Assembly (NCBI GenBank): GCA_015486555.1 | Contig: WFRL01000060.1 | Coordinates: forward strand, 1-7,038 | Reading direction: 5' to 3' | DNA length: 7,038 nt | From: Candidatus Microgenomates bacterium | GTDB taxonomy: Bacteria > Patescibacteriota > Microgenomatia > JAADGY01 | Shown here: positions 1 to 6,185 of the stretch, in pieces | How the letters are laid out: each line of letters opens with the position of its first letter | How positions within the stretch are numbered: the first letter of the stretch is position 1 | Position numbers and translations under genes: made by a program | The notes under the pieces: generated by a model | What the model saw: only the letters and a program-made list of their open reading frames with translations | Database searches by the model: none | What the model was told of the DNA's origin: nothing

Positions 1-96
1 ATATGGAACTAGGAACTAGGTTAAAAATAATCAATAACCTTGTAAAGTAAGAGCTTAGAAAAAACTTAAGTGCCAGTACCTTTTGCGCTTCGCTAG

Positions 97-127
97 ATTC
101 TTCCCCTCCGCCACGGAGGGTCAGAAT
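97..127. repeat. Hairpin in intergenic repeat
   Basis: The stem CCCTCCG (104-110) pairs with CGGAGGG (114-120) around the loop CCA. A 2x2 internal loop (TC and TC) separates it from an outer stem ATTCT (97-101) with AGAAT (123-127). Read on the other strand the block begins GTCATTCTGA and ends GAAGAATCT, the borders of a repeat type I associate with many bacterial genomes. That resemblance is from memory and not tested. No T-run follows on either side, so it is not a good intrinsic terminator. Confidence 0.6.
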
Positions 128-143
128 GACAACTCTCAGTTGT

Positions 144-169
144 TTTGAATTTAGATCATTTGAATTTAG
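144..169. repeat. 11-bp direct repeat, period 15
   Basis: TTTGAATTTAG occurs at 144-154 and again at 159-169, separated by four bases (ATCA). It sits between the hairpin and the perfect palindrome and adds to the patchwork of short repeats upstream of metG. No function can be read from it. Confidence 0.6.
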
Positions 170-170
170 G

Positions 171-192
171 ACCTGCCTGCCGGCAGGCAGGT
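171..192. repeat. Perfect 22-bp palindrome
   Basis: The half-site ACCTGCCTGCC (171-181) is followed immediately by its exact reverse complement, so the 22 bases are identical on both strands. It is much more GC-rich than its surroundings. Each arm also holds a CTGC tandem. Possible roles are a dispersed palindromic repeat, a protein-binding site or a transcript-end stem. No run of T follows, so intrinsic termination is weakly supported. Confidence 0.75.
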
Positions 193-274
193 TTGTTTGG
201 AGCTTAGGATTTCGGATTTAGTGTTTTTCCAACCTAGTTCCTAGTTCCAATATATTGTTTGCTAATCAAGAATG

Positions 275-280
275 GATAAT
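275..280 (+). promoter_or_regulatory. Possible -10 element of metG
   Basis: GATAAT matches five of six bases of the TATAAT consensus and ends 12 bases before the metG ATG. No well-spaced -35 is visible: TTGTTT at 255-260 is only 14 bases away. If used, the transcript would begin within a few bases of the start codon, giving a very short or absent leader. Confidence 0.3.
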
Positions 281-292
281 TTAAAATGAGAT

Positions 293-1951
293 ATGCTTTC
301 CCAGAATATTCTAGTTGCTGTTGCCTGGCCTTATGTCAATGGAGAAATTCATGTGGGCCATTTGGCCGGCTATCTCTTGCCGGCTGATGCTTTCGCCCGC
401 TGGGCTAGATTAAGAGGCCATCAGGTTCTCATGGTCTCCGGAGCCGATTGTCACGGAACCCCCATAACTGTTGAGGCAGAAAAGCACCACCTTTCTCCCC
501 AACAATTAATCGACACTTACTTGCCTCAAATTAAAGAGCTAATAAAACTTTACGATTTAAGTTACGACCTTTTCACCACTACCCAAACCTCAAATCATCA
601 AAAAATCGTCCAAGAATTTTTTCTTAAGCTACTTAAGAATGGCTACATTTTTAAAAAGGAGGACTACCAATATTATTCTCCTAGCCAAAAGAGATTCCTT
701 CCGGACCGTTATGTCGAGGGGGAGTGCCCCTATTGCCATAGCCCTAATCAGCGAGCCGACCAGTGCGAGGTTTGTGGTCGAGTATTGGACTCTGGCCAAC
801 TTATTAATCCCCACAGCAAACTCGATGGCCAAAAAGTAATTCTTAAAAAAAGCGAACACTACTACCTAGACTACCCTAAATTAGAAAAAGAGATAAAAAA
901 TTTTGTTCTTAAATCAAAACATTGGCGACCTTGGGTCTGGCAAGAAACAATGGGTTGGCTAAAAGAAGGGCTAAAACCTCGCCCCATAAGCCGAGATTTA
1001 GAGTGGGGAATTCCTTTCCCAAAAGACAAAATTCCACCCTCTTGGCAATTGAAGAATATGAACAAAAAGCGTTTTTATGTCTGGTTCGATGCTGTTATTG
1101 GTTACATCTCTGCCGTCCGTGAGTATGCTCAAAAGAAAAAAAAAGGCAGCCTTTTCTCTGAGTTTTGGCACAACCCTAGCTCGCGACATTACTACTTTAT
1201 GGGGCAGGACAATCTGGCTTTCCACACTATCTTTTGGCCTGGACAACTAATCGGCCAAAAAGACAACTACACTCTCTCTTACCAAGAGTGCATAAATAAA
1301 TTTCTCACCCTAGAAGGGAAAAAGTTTTCTAAAAGTCGGGGAGTAATTATTAATTCATTAGAGGTAGGGAAGAAATATGGCTCTGATCCTATTCGCTTTT
1401 ACCTTTTCTCTATCCTCCCAGAAAATCACGAGTCTTCTTGGTACTGGACAGAGTTTGTCCGAACAGTTAATGGGGTTTTGGTAGACAAAGTAGCTAACTT
1501 CTTCCAACGAGTAGCTCTTTTCCAGGAAAAATTCTTTGGGGGAGAACTTCTAGTTAAAAACGTCGACCCCTCCATCATTAAATATACCCTCACGACATTC
1601 TCTTCCGTCAATCAAAAGATGGAATCTTGTTCTTTGGGGGCGGTATTTAAGGAGGTTATTGAGGTTTCAAATAAAGCCAATCTTTATCTCAACCAAAAGG
1701 AGCCCTGGCAACAAATTAAGGTTTCTCCGTCTGCCGCCAAAGACTCCTTGGCCACAGCAACTTATCTGGCTGCCAATCTAGTTGTCCTTCTTTCCCCTTT
1801 TATCCCTTCTTTTAGCCAAAGGGCGTCTGTTCTCTTGGGGCTAGAACAAACATCCGCTCAAAAACAACCAACATTTTCTCCTTACTCACCCCCTTTTAAA
1901 ACAAAGATAAACCCCTCATTTCTCCCCTTAGCTAAGAAGATTTCTCTTTAA
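293..1951 (+). CDS. metG: Methionyl-tRNA synthetase
   Basis: Class I aminoacyl-tRNA synthetase that charges tRNA-Met with methionine in the cytoplasm using ATP; 552 aa. Visible signatures are the HIGH box HVGH (20-23) within AWPYVNGEIHVGH, GADCHGTPI (51-58), a single zinc knuckle with C145, C148, C158 and C161 (the same residue numbers as in E. coli MetRS), DLEWGIPFP (235-243), FYVWFDAVIGY (261-271) and the KMSKS loop as KFSKS (344-348). In the anticodon-binding helical domain N402, R406 and W472 occupy the NxxxR and PW positions of the family. The C-terminal OB-fold tRNA-binding extension found in longer MetRS is absent, as in many short bacterial forms. The ATG at 293 is chosen because an in-frame TGA lies at 287-289. 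No Shine-Dalgarno is visible. dnaA follows after about 80 bases on the same strand. An A9 run (1136-1144) lies in frame within a Lys-rich insert at 281-284. Confidence 0.97.
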   Translation: MLSQNILVAVAWPYVNGEIHVGHLAGYLLPADAFARWARLRGHQVLMVSGADCHGTPITVEAEKHHLSPQQLIDTYLPQIKELIKLYDLSYDLFTTTQTSNHQKIVQEFFLKLLKNGYIFKKEDYQYYSPSQKRFLPDRYVEGECPYCHSPNQRADQCEVCGRVLDSGQLINPHSKLDGQKVILKKSEHYYLDYPKLEKEIKNFVLKSKHWRPWVWQETMGWLKEGLKPRPISRDLEWGIPFPKDKIPPSWQLKNMNKKRFYVWFDAVIGYISAVREYAQKKKKGSLFSEFWHNPSSRHYYFMGQDNLAFHTIFWPGQLIGQKDNYTLSYQECINKFLTLEGKKFSKSRGVIINSLEVGKKYGSDPIRFYLFSILPENHESSWYWTEFVRTVNGVLVDKVANFFQRVALFQEKFFGGELLVKNVDPSIIKYTLTTFSSVNQKMESCSLGAVFKEVIEVSNKANLYLNQKEPWQQIKVSPSAAKDSLATATYLAANLVVLLSPFIPSFSQRASVLLGLEQTSAQKQPTFSPYSPPFKTKINPSFLPLAKKISL

Positions 1952-1955
1952 TAAA

Positions 1956-1964
1956 CAATCCACA
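1956..1964 (+). promoter_or_regulatory. Weak DnaA-box-like site upstream of dnaA
   Basis: CAATCCACA matches seven of nine bases of the DnaA box TTATCCACA, with the ATCCACA core intact. It sits just upstream of the -35 of the dnaA promoter, 14 bases before a better box on the opposite strand. Alone it would not be called; its position beside the second site gives it modest weight. Confidence 0.35.
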
Positions 1965-1969
1965 TAATC

Positions 1970-2000
1970 TTGACTTTTTGTGGAAAACGTGGTTTATTAT
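1970..2000 (+). promoter_or_regulatory. Predicted dnaA promoter
   Basis: TTGACT (1970-1975) matches five of six bases of a sigma70-type -35. The -10 is either TTTATT (1993-1998, spacer 17) or TATTAT (1995-2000, spacer 19). Transcription would start near 2005-2008, leaving an AT-rich leader of about 25 bases with no Shine-Dalgarno before the ATG at 2032. A DnaA box lies inside the spacer. Confidence 0.6.
1979..1987 (-). promoter_or_regulatory. DnaA box inside the dnaA promoter
   Basis: TGTGGAAAA on the + strand is TTTTCCACA on the - strand, which fits the relaxed DnaA-box consensus TTWTNCACA at every position. It lies between the predicted -35 and -10 of dnaA, so bound DnaA should block RNA polymerase. 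DnaA autoregulation through promoter boxes is established in other bacteria; its operation here is inference. Confidence 0.6.
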
Positions 2001-2031
2001 TTACATCTAATTATTTCAATTGATATCTTTT

Positions 2032-3372
2032 ATGGATGACCTCTGGCAAAATATTTTGGCCCACCTTAAAACAACACTTTCTTCGGCCAGTTTTAATATT
2101 TGGTTTACTAAAACAAAACAACTAAAGGTTCAAAGAGGGGGGAAAGGGGTTCATCTTTTGATTTCCTGTCCAAGCAGTTTCGTCCAAGACACTATTGAAA
2201 AACGTTTTGTTAAGCGGCTTCAGAAAATTGGTCAGGAGTTAATTTCAACCCCAGTAACTTTTTCTTTTCAGGTAAGAGCAGATCGACCTGTTATTAATAA
2301 CAACCTCTTCCGTCCACTTCATTTAGAACCTTCTTCTCCTTCGCCCCTATCTTCACCTCCTAAACTCAACCCCAACTACACTTTTCAAAACTTTGTTGTT
2401 GGTCCAAGTAATCAAGTAGCTGTAGCTGCTGCCCAGTCAATAGCCAACTCTCCTGGTTCTATCTATAACCCCTTCTTCCTTTTTGGGGATGTTGGTCTGG
2501 GAAAAACCCACCTCATTCAAGCTATTGCCCACCAACTAATTTCCAATAATTCAAAAATAAAGATTCTCTACACTACCTCTGAGGAGTTTACCAACGACCT
2601 TATCCGAGGCCTGCGCAATCAAAAAATGGAGTTCTATAAAAATAAGTACCGTAAAACTGACGTTCTCCTTATTGATGATATCCAGTTTATTGCCGGAAAG
2701 ACATTTGTTCAAGAAGAATTCTTTCATACTTTTAACTCTTTATATATGGCCGGAAAACAGGTTATTGTCACTGCCGATAGCCCTCCAGATGAAATTAGTG
2801 GCCTGCCCCAAAGAATAATTTCCCGCTTTAAGGGGGGGTTGACTATAGACATTCAGCCCTTAGACTATGAAACTCGGCGGGGAATTTTAGAGTATAAGAT
2901 TAGTGAACTCCAACTAACTATCAATAGTGAGGTTATTGATTGGCTAAACAACTACCCTTTTAAGAACGCTCGTGAAATAGAAGGTATTCTTCTGAAGTTA
3001 AAAACATTATCATCTCTTCATCGTCATAATATCTCTCTTTCTGTTCTTACTCAAATGTTAGGAAAAAACCGTTTTATGACCCCTTCTTTTACTCCCAAGG
3101 AGGTTATTAAGACAACAGCTTTGTTTTGGGGGGTAAAAAAGAAAGATATTTTAGGAAAAGGGCGTCAATCTAAAATTACCACTGCCCGCCAAATTGCTAT
3201 GTACCTCTGCCGCCAAGAATTAAATCTTCCCTATACTAGAATTGGACAAATCTTTGGTGGAAAAGATCATTCAACTGTTATCCATAGTGTGGAAAAAATC
3301 AACCAATTGTTCAAAACTAATAACCAAATACGCCAGGCAATAATCTCCATAAAAAGTAATTTATTAAAGTAA
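2032..3372 (+). CDS. dnaA: Chromosomal replication initiator DnaA
   Basis: AAA+ ATPase that binds DnaA boxes, oligomerises and melts the origin. With the ATG at 2032 the protein is 446 aa; an in-frame TTG at 2020 would add four residues, but MDDLWQNIL matches the usual DnaA N-terminus. Domain I runs to about residue 85, followed by a short Pro/Ser-rich linker (about 96-112). The AAA+ core starts at NYTFQNFVVG. It holds Walker A GDVGLGKT (152-159), Walker B LLIDD (212-216), sensor 1 TAD (247-249), box VII RIISRF with arginine finger R265, and sensor II NAREIEG with R314. Domain IV carries the DNA-binding signature GGKDHSTVIHSV (409-420), with Lys in place of the common Arg of GRDH. All key residues are present. 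The coding strand is C-rich, unlike dnaN, consistent with transcription toward the adjacent origin. No Shine-Dalgarno is seen. Confidence 0.97.
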   Translation: MDDLWQNILAHLKTTLSSASFNIWFTKTKQLKVQRGGKGVHLLISCPSSFVQDTIEKRFVKRLQKIGQELISTPVTFSFQVRADRPVINNNLFRPLHLEPSSPSPLSSPPKLNPNYTFQNFVVGPSNQVAVAAAQSIANSPGSIYNPFFLFGDVGLGKTHLIQAIAHQLISNNSKIKILYTTSEEFTNDLIRGLRNQKMEFYKNKYRKTDVLLIDDIQFIAGKTFVQEEFFHTFNSLYMAGKQVIVTADSPPDEISGLPQRIISRFKGGLTIDIQPLDYETRRGILEYKISELQLTINSEVIDWLNNYPFKNAREIEGILLKLKTLSSLHRHNISLSVLTQMLGKNRFMTPSFTPKEVIKTTALFWGVKKKDILGKGRQSKITTARQIAMYLCRQELNLPYTRIGQIFGGKDHSTVIHSVEKINQLFKTNNQIRQAIISIKSNLLK

Positions 3373-3385
3373 TTTTAATCCCCAA

Positions 3386-3394
3386 TTATTCACA
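3386..3394 (+). promoter_or_regulatory. DnaA box 1 of oriC
   Basis: TTATTCACA fits the consensus TTATNCACA at all positions. It is the first of four sites whose start points are 10, 12 and 12 bases apart, about one helical turn, so bound DnaA protomers would lie on one face of the DNA. Confidence 0.8.
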
Positions 3395-3395
3395 T

Positions 3396-3404
3396 CTTTC
3401 CACA
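3396..3404 (+). promoter_or_regulatory. DnaA box 2 of oriC
   Basis: CTTTCCACA matches the relaxed consensus TTWTNCACA in eight of nine bases (first base C). Only one base separates it from box 1, and it has the same orientation. Confidence 0.65.
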
Positions 3405-3407
3405 TTT

Positions 3408-3416
3408 TTATCCACA
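3408..3416 (+). promoter_or_regulatory. DnaA box 3 of oriC (perfect)
   Basis: TTATCCACA is the exact high-affinity DnaA-box consensus, so this is the likely anchor site of the cluster. Confidence 0.88.
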
Positions 3417-3419
3417 TTT

Positions 3420-3428
3420 TTATCAACC
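3420..3428 (+). promoter_or_regulatory. Degenerate DnaA box 4 of oriC
   Basis: TTATCAACC matches seven of nine consensus bases and continues the 12-base spacing from box 3. It borders the AT-rich stretch and may be a low-affinity site filled by cooperative binding. Without the spacing it would not be called. Confidence 0.45.
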
Positions 3429-3469
3429 TTCAATACAGACCGTATTTCCTTATTTTTGTATTTTTCAAC

Positions 3470-3498
3470 TGGACTATTGTTACGACTAATAGTAAAAT
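3470..3498 (+). promoter_or_regulatory. Possible dnaN promoter
   Basis: TGGACT (3470-3475, four of six to TTGACA) is separated by 17 bases from TAAAAT (3493-3498, five of six to TATAAT). The expected start would fall at or next to the dnaN ATG (3505), implying a leaderless transcript. An inverted repeat ACTATT (3473-3478) with AATAGT (3488-3493) lies in the spacer and could be an operator. dnaN may also be read from the dnaA promoter. Confidence 0.4.
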
Positions 3499-3504
3499 AG
3501 TTTT

Positions 3505-4608
3505 ATGAAGTTTGTAGTGGATAAAAACAACTTTCTTTGGGCAATTGACAAAATTAACCACATTGTTCCTACCCACCCTAAAATTCCTGTTTTAACCAAT
3601 ATTCATTTCACCACTCGAAAACCAGTTACCTTAACGATAGAAGCTACCGACCTGGAAATTGGTAGCAAAATAGATCTTAAAACTAAAGTAACTGAAGACG
3701 GTGAGTGTTTAATTAATGGTCGTTTTCTAGCCGAAGCAATAAGAGAATTGAAGGGTGAATCGATTAGTACAACTATAGAAAAAAATGAGTTTGTTATTAT
3801 TGTTCCAGAAACCACTCTTAAAATCAATATAACAACCAAAGATGAATACCCCATTATCACCTGGGGTGAAAAAGAAGAATGGACCGAAGAAATGGAACCA
3901 ACAGTTTTGGAAGAGATTTTACAAATGGTTGCATTTTCGGCTTCGAAGGATGAAATACGTCCAATTTTAACCGGGGTGTTTTTTAGTGATGCAGGAGAAG
4001 TAGTAACCACAGATGGTATTAGACTGTCTGTTTTTAAACCATCCAAAACAATAAGTCTGACAAATACTATTGTCCCGCTGGGATTTCTGCGACAGTTAGC
4101 AGCTACAAAAGGAGGGAAAATTAAAGTTAGATATGATCTTAAAAAGAAAAGGGTTATTGCCTTAGTTCAGCCAGAAGAAGGAGACTATTGGTTACAGAGC
4201 CAACTTATCGAAGGTAACTTTCCCAATTATAAAGAGATTGTTCCTCAGGAGTTTAACTACAACTTAGTCGTTAACAAGACGCTTTTTGAGCAACAACTGC
4301 GAACGGTGATGGTGGTGGCCAAGAATAATGGCAATCTTCTTAAGCTGGATATTAAAGATAAAAAGATAACTCTCTTGGCTGAGTCCTCCACTTTTGGAAG
4401 TGTAAAAGGAGAAGTGGAGATTGAGAATGATCAAAAGAAAGAGTTAACTCTGGCTCTTAATGGTAAGTTCCTCCAAGAGGCGATTGGGGTAATAGATGAG
4501 GAATACTTAGTTATTAAACTTAATACGGCCACTTCCCCGATAATGATTCAGGGGGTAGAGAAAGACAATTATTACCACATCTTAATGCCAATTAATCTCC
4601 AAGAATAA
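3505..4608 (+). CDS. dnaN: DNA polymerase III beta sliding clamp
   Basis: Ring-forming processivity clamp that tethers DNA polymerase III and other partners to DNA; 367 aa, the normal bacterial length (E. coli 366). Three clamp folds of about 120 residues are expected. Family landmarks are LTNIHF (30-35) and ATDLEIG (47-53) in the first fold, DEYP at its end, and RPILTGVFF and TTDGIRLS in the second. The third is entered at LIEGNFPNYKEIVP and closed by the C-terminal HILMPINL, equivalent to the MPM(R/K)L tail that forms the partner-binding pocket. The ATG at 3505 gives the standard MKF(V/T)V start. No Shine-Dalgarno precedes it. The gene directly follows the origin and is G-rich over C on its coding strand. 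Its TAA is one base before the ychF ATG, indicating co-transcription. Confidence 0.97.
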   Translation: MKFVVDKNNFLWAIDKINHIVPTHPKIPVLTNIHFTTRKPVTLTIEATDLEIGSKIDLKTKVTEDGECLINGRFLAEAIRELKGESISTTIEKNEFVIIVPETTLKINITTKDEYPIITWGEKEEWTEEMEPTVLEEILQMVAFSASKDEIRPILTGVFFSDAGEVVTTDGIRLSVFKPSKTISLTNTIVPLGFLRQLAATKGGKIKVRYDLKKKRVIALVQPEEGDYWLQSQLIEGNFPNYKEIVPQEFNYNLVVNKTLFEQQLRTVMVVAKNNGNLLKLDIKDKKITLLAESSTFGSVKGEVEIENDQKKELTLALNGKFLQEAIGVIDEEYLVIKLNTATSPIMIQGVEKDNYYHILMPINLQE

Positions 4609-4609
4609 A

Positions 4610-5707
4610 ATGTCGCTGAAGGTGGGAATAGTGGGGTTAGCTAATGTTGGCAAGTCTACTCTTTTCAACATTCTTTTAAATCAGCAATTAGCCGAGAGTC
4701 AAAACTACCCCTTTACTACCATAGATCCTAATGTAGGAATTGTTAATGTGCCCGATTCTCGACTTCAAAAGTTGGCCGAGACGATTAGGGAGGGAAAGGG
4801 TGTCCTGCCCCCAATTATTCCGGCAACTATTCAGGTAGTTGATATTGCTGGTTTGGTGGCGGGGGCCCATAAAGGTGAGGGGTTGGGCAATAAGTTTTTA
4901 GCCCACATAAGAGAGGTTAGTGTGATAATAGAGGTAGTTCGGGTTTTTGATGATGGTCAGGTTGTTCCAACGGGGCACGGCCCAAAAGAGGATATAGAGA
5001 CGATTTGGTTGGAGTTTGCTCTTAAGGATTTGGAGACAATCAAAAAATATAAAGAAACTCTCCAGAAGCGACGATTTGAGAAAACAGTCCAAAAAGAGTT
5101 GGCGGCGGTTAAGAAAATAGAGGAAAATCTTTCTAAAAACAATACTCAACCATCTACTAAATTAAGTTCTGAAGAAACAGAGGTTACTCGTCGCCTACAA
5201 CTATTATCTTTTAAGCCAATTATTTATCTTTTTAATCTTTCTGAAGATCAATTAACTGATACTAGCCTAAAAACAGAGCTGTCTCAGATGGTGGGGGTTC
5301 AAAAGGAAGTGGTCTTTAGTTGTTTAAAAAGCGAGGCCGCTCTTATTGGAATGTCTGTTCAAGAAAAAGAAGAGTATCTCCGCCTTATCGGAGGGGGCTC
5401 TTCTCTCAACAAATTATTGAGGTTAGCCTATTCTCGGTTGGGGTTAATTTCGTTTTTTACCGCCGGGGTAAAAGAGGTGCGGGCCTGGACTATCCAAAAG
5501 GGAACTACTGCCTTGGTTGCTGCCGGAAAAATCCACACCGATTTTCAGCACCACTTTATAAAAGCAAAAATTGTTTCTTATCAGGATTTTGTTAACTTCG
5601 GAGGTTGGCAGAAGGCTACAGAAGCTGGCAAGGTTATCTTTGGAGGTAAGGATTACATAATGAACGACGGCCAAGTGGTTGAGTTTGTTACCGGTAAAGG
5701 TCAATAG
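4610..5707 (+). CDS. ychF: Redox/ribosome-associated P-loop NTPase YchF (OLA1 family)
   Basis: Universally conserved OLA1/YchF NTPase, which in characterised members hydrolyses ATP in preference to GTP, binds ribosomes and influences stress responses; cytosolic. The 365 aa match the family (E. coli 363). G1 is GLANVGKST (9-17), with Ala where Pro is usual. The family signature DIAGLVAGAHKGEGLGNKFLAHIREV (78-103) contains G3 and lacks a catalytic Gln equivalent, as expected. NLSE (209-212) occupies the degenerate G4 position that gives ATP preference. Residues about 140-200 form the charged coiled-coil insert. The C-terminal TGS domain runs from about 278 and includes FFTAGVKEVRAWTIQKGT, AAGKIHTDF and GKDYIMNDGQVVEF. 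It begins one base after the dnaN stop, with no Shine-Dalgarno, so translational coupling is likely. Its last 20 bases overlap the convergent - strand gene. Confidence 0.97.
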   Translation: MSLKVGIVGLANVGKSTLFNILLNQQLAESQNYPFTTIDPNVGIVNVPDSRLQKLAETIREGKGVLPPIIPATIQVVDIAGLVAGAHKGEGLGNKFLAHIREVSVIIEVVRVFDDGQVVPTGHGPKEDIETIWLEFALKDLETIKKYKETLQKRRFEKTVQKELAAVKKIEENLSKNNTQPSTKLSSEETEVTRRLQLLSFKPIIYLFNLSEDQLTDTSLKTELSQMVGVQKEVVFSCLKSEAALIGMSVQEKEEYLRLIGGGSSLNKLLRLAYSRLGLISFFTAGVKEVRAWTIQKGTTALVAAGKIHTDFQHHFIKAKIVSYQDFVNFGGWQKATEAGKVIFGGKDYIMNDGQVVEFVTGKGQ

Positions 5708-6179
5708 CAATCTGGGTCATTTGATTATTGTCTGTTAGCCAGATATTTCCCTGCCAAACACGCCCCTTTATTAAAAGATTAAAATGGTGTTTACTGCTAG
5801 GTAACTCTTTTATCTGCCAACCCCGCCGCGGCAACCAATGGAGGTAAAAGAAACGGACATCTTTTAATGGGGCGGTGGAGGTAAAATTGGCCGAGATGTT
5901 GTCTTCGGTAATTTCGCTTACCCCCAAATCTAGTTTTGCTCCTGGGAAAATGGGGAGGTTGCTGGGGAAACCGTCGGGAATTTGGCTGGAGATATTTGTT
6001 AATCCTTGATGACCGGCAATGAGAAGATTGTCTCCAGAAAAGTTAACCCGCCCACCAGTAGCTAGAGAGACGAAAGAATTGCTAACTTGGCGCGTCAGTC
6101 CGACGACATCCCGATGATTATAGATAAGAAGAGAAGCTATGATGCTTAAGCAGGCAGTTAAAATTAGCCCCCTAGACAT
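5688..6179 (-). CDS. Membrane-anchored protein of unknown function (163 aa)
   Basis: I do not recognise a named family. Residues about 5-20 form a hydrophobic segment after MSRG, so the protein is likely held in the membrane with the rest outside. The body has FPSNLPIFPGAKL (71-83) and, after a strand-rich stretch, a segment with FFYLHWLPRRGWQI (110-123). A PxYPGA-like motif followed by a helix ending in FY..L...GW recurs in small extracytoplasmic domains of uncharacterised bacterial lipoproteins and anchored proteins, so a similar fold is inferred. LTAC (7-10) looks like a lipobox, but lies too near the N-terminus. The gene overlaps the 3' end of ychF by 20 bp (5688-5707). It starts six bases after the stop of a 31-codon ORF in the same reading frame and seems to be last in an operon with the IPK-like gene. 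Upstream AAGAAAAA is at best a weak ribosome site. Confidence 0.75.
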   Translation of the reverse strand: MSRGLILTACLSIIASLLIYNHRDVVGLTRQVSNSFVSLATGGRVNFSGDNLLIAGHQGLTNISSQIPDGFPSNLPIFPGAKLDLGVSEITEDNISANFTSTAPLKDVRFFYLHWLPRRGWQIKELPSSKHHFNLLIKGRVWQGNIWLTDNNQMTQIAIDLYR

Positions 6180-6185
6180 TTTTTC

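Larger units (their letters stand above)
1..253. repeat. Inverted-repeat-bounded noncoding segment
   Basis: The 19 bases at 4-22 are the exact reverse complement of 231-249 (core AACCTAGTTCCTAGTTCCA in the right arm). Pairing continues to 1-3 with 251-253 if the extra A at 250 is bulged, giving 22 paired bases per arm. Each arm is itself a tandem of the 7-mer GGAACTA (5-11, 12-18). Between the arms lie a hairpin (97-127), an 11-bp direct repeat (144-154 and 159-169) and a 22-bp palindrome (171-192). I find no convincing coding region or transposase here. The layout resembles a small non-autonomous mobile element or a mosaic of dispersed intergenic repeats. The left arm touches the window edge, so it may extend further, and a target-site duplication cannot be judged. 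Confidence 0.6.
3373..3504. other. oriC: Putative replication origin (oriC)
   Basis: The 132-bp dnaA-dnaN intergenic region holds a cluster of same-orientation DnaA boxes (3386-3428). These are followed by an AT-rich, T-run-bearing stretch (about 3442-3468) suited to duplex unwinding. A 15-bp inverted repeat AATAC-AGACC-GTATT lies at 3432-3446. The position between dnaA and dnaN is a classic bacterial origin site, and the strand composition switches from C over G to G over C across this region. Box clustering, location and skew agree; no experimental evidence exists in the sequence. Confidence 0.85.

Noticed and set aside
97..192. Hairpin and palindrome as rho-independent terminators
   Set aside because: Neither is followed by a run of T on either strand.
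2020..2031. TTG at 2020 as the dnaA start
   Set aside because: It adds only MISF before the MDDLW sequence typical of DnaA N-termini, and an ATG is available at 2032.
3474..3488. CTA-TTG-TTA-CGA-CTA as a DnaA-trio element
   Set aside because: Only three of five triplets fit, and it begins about 45-58 bases from the boxes, whereas known trios lie close to a DnaA box.
3603..4046. 147-codon ORF on the - strand inside dnaN
   Set aside because: It lies wholly within a strongly conserved gene and its translation has no recognisable motif or anchor; it is an antisense shadow.
5444..5710. 88-codon - strand ORF over the ychF 3' end
   Set aside because: It covers the conserved TGS domain of ychF and shows no family features.
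6150..6161. LTAC (residues 7-10) as a lipoprotein lipobox in the 163-aa protein
   Set aside because: Only nine residues precede the Cys, too few for a lipoprotein signal peptide, and the hydrophobic stretch continues past it.
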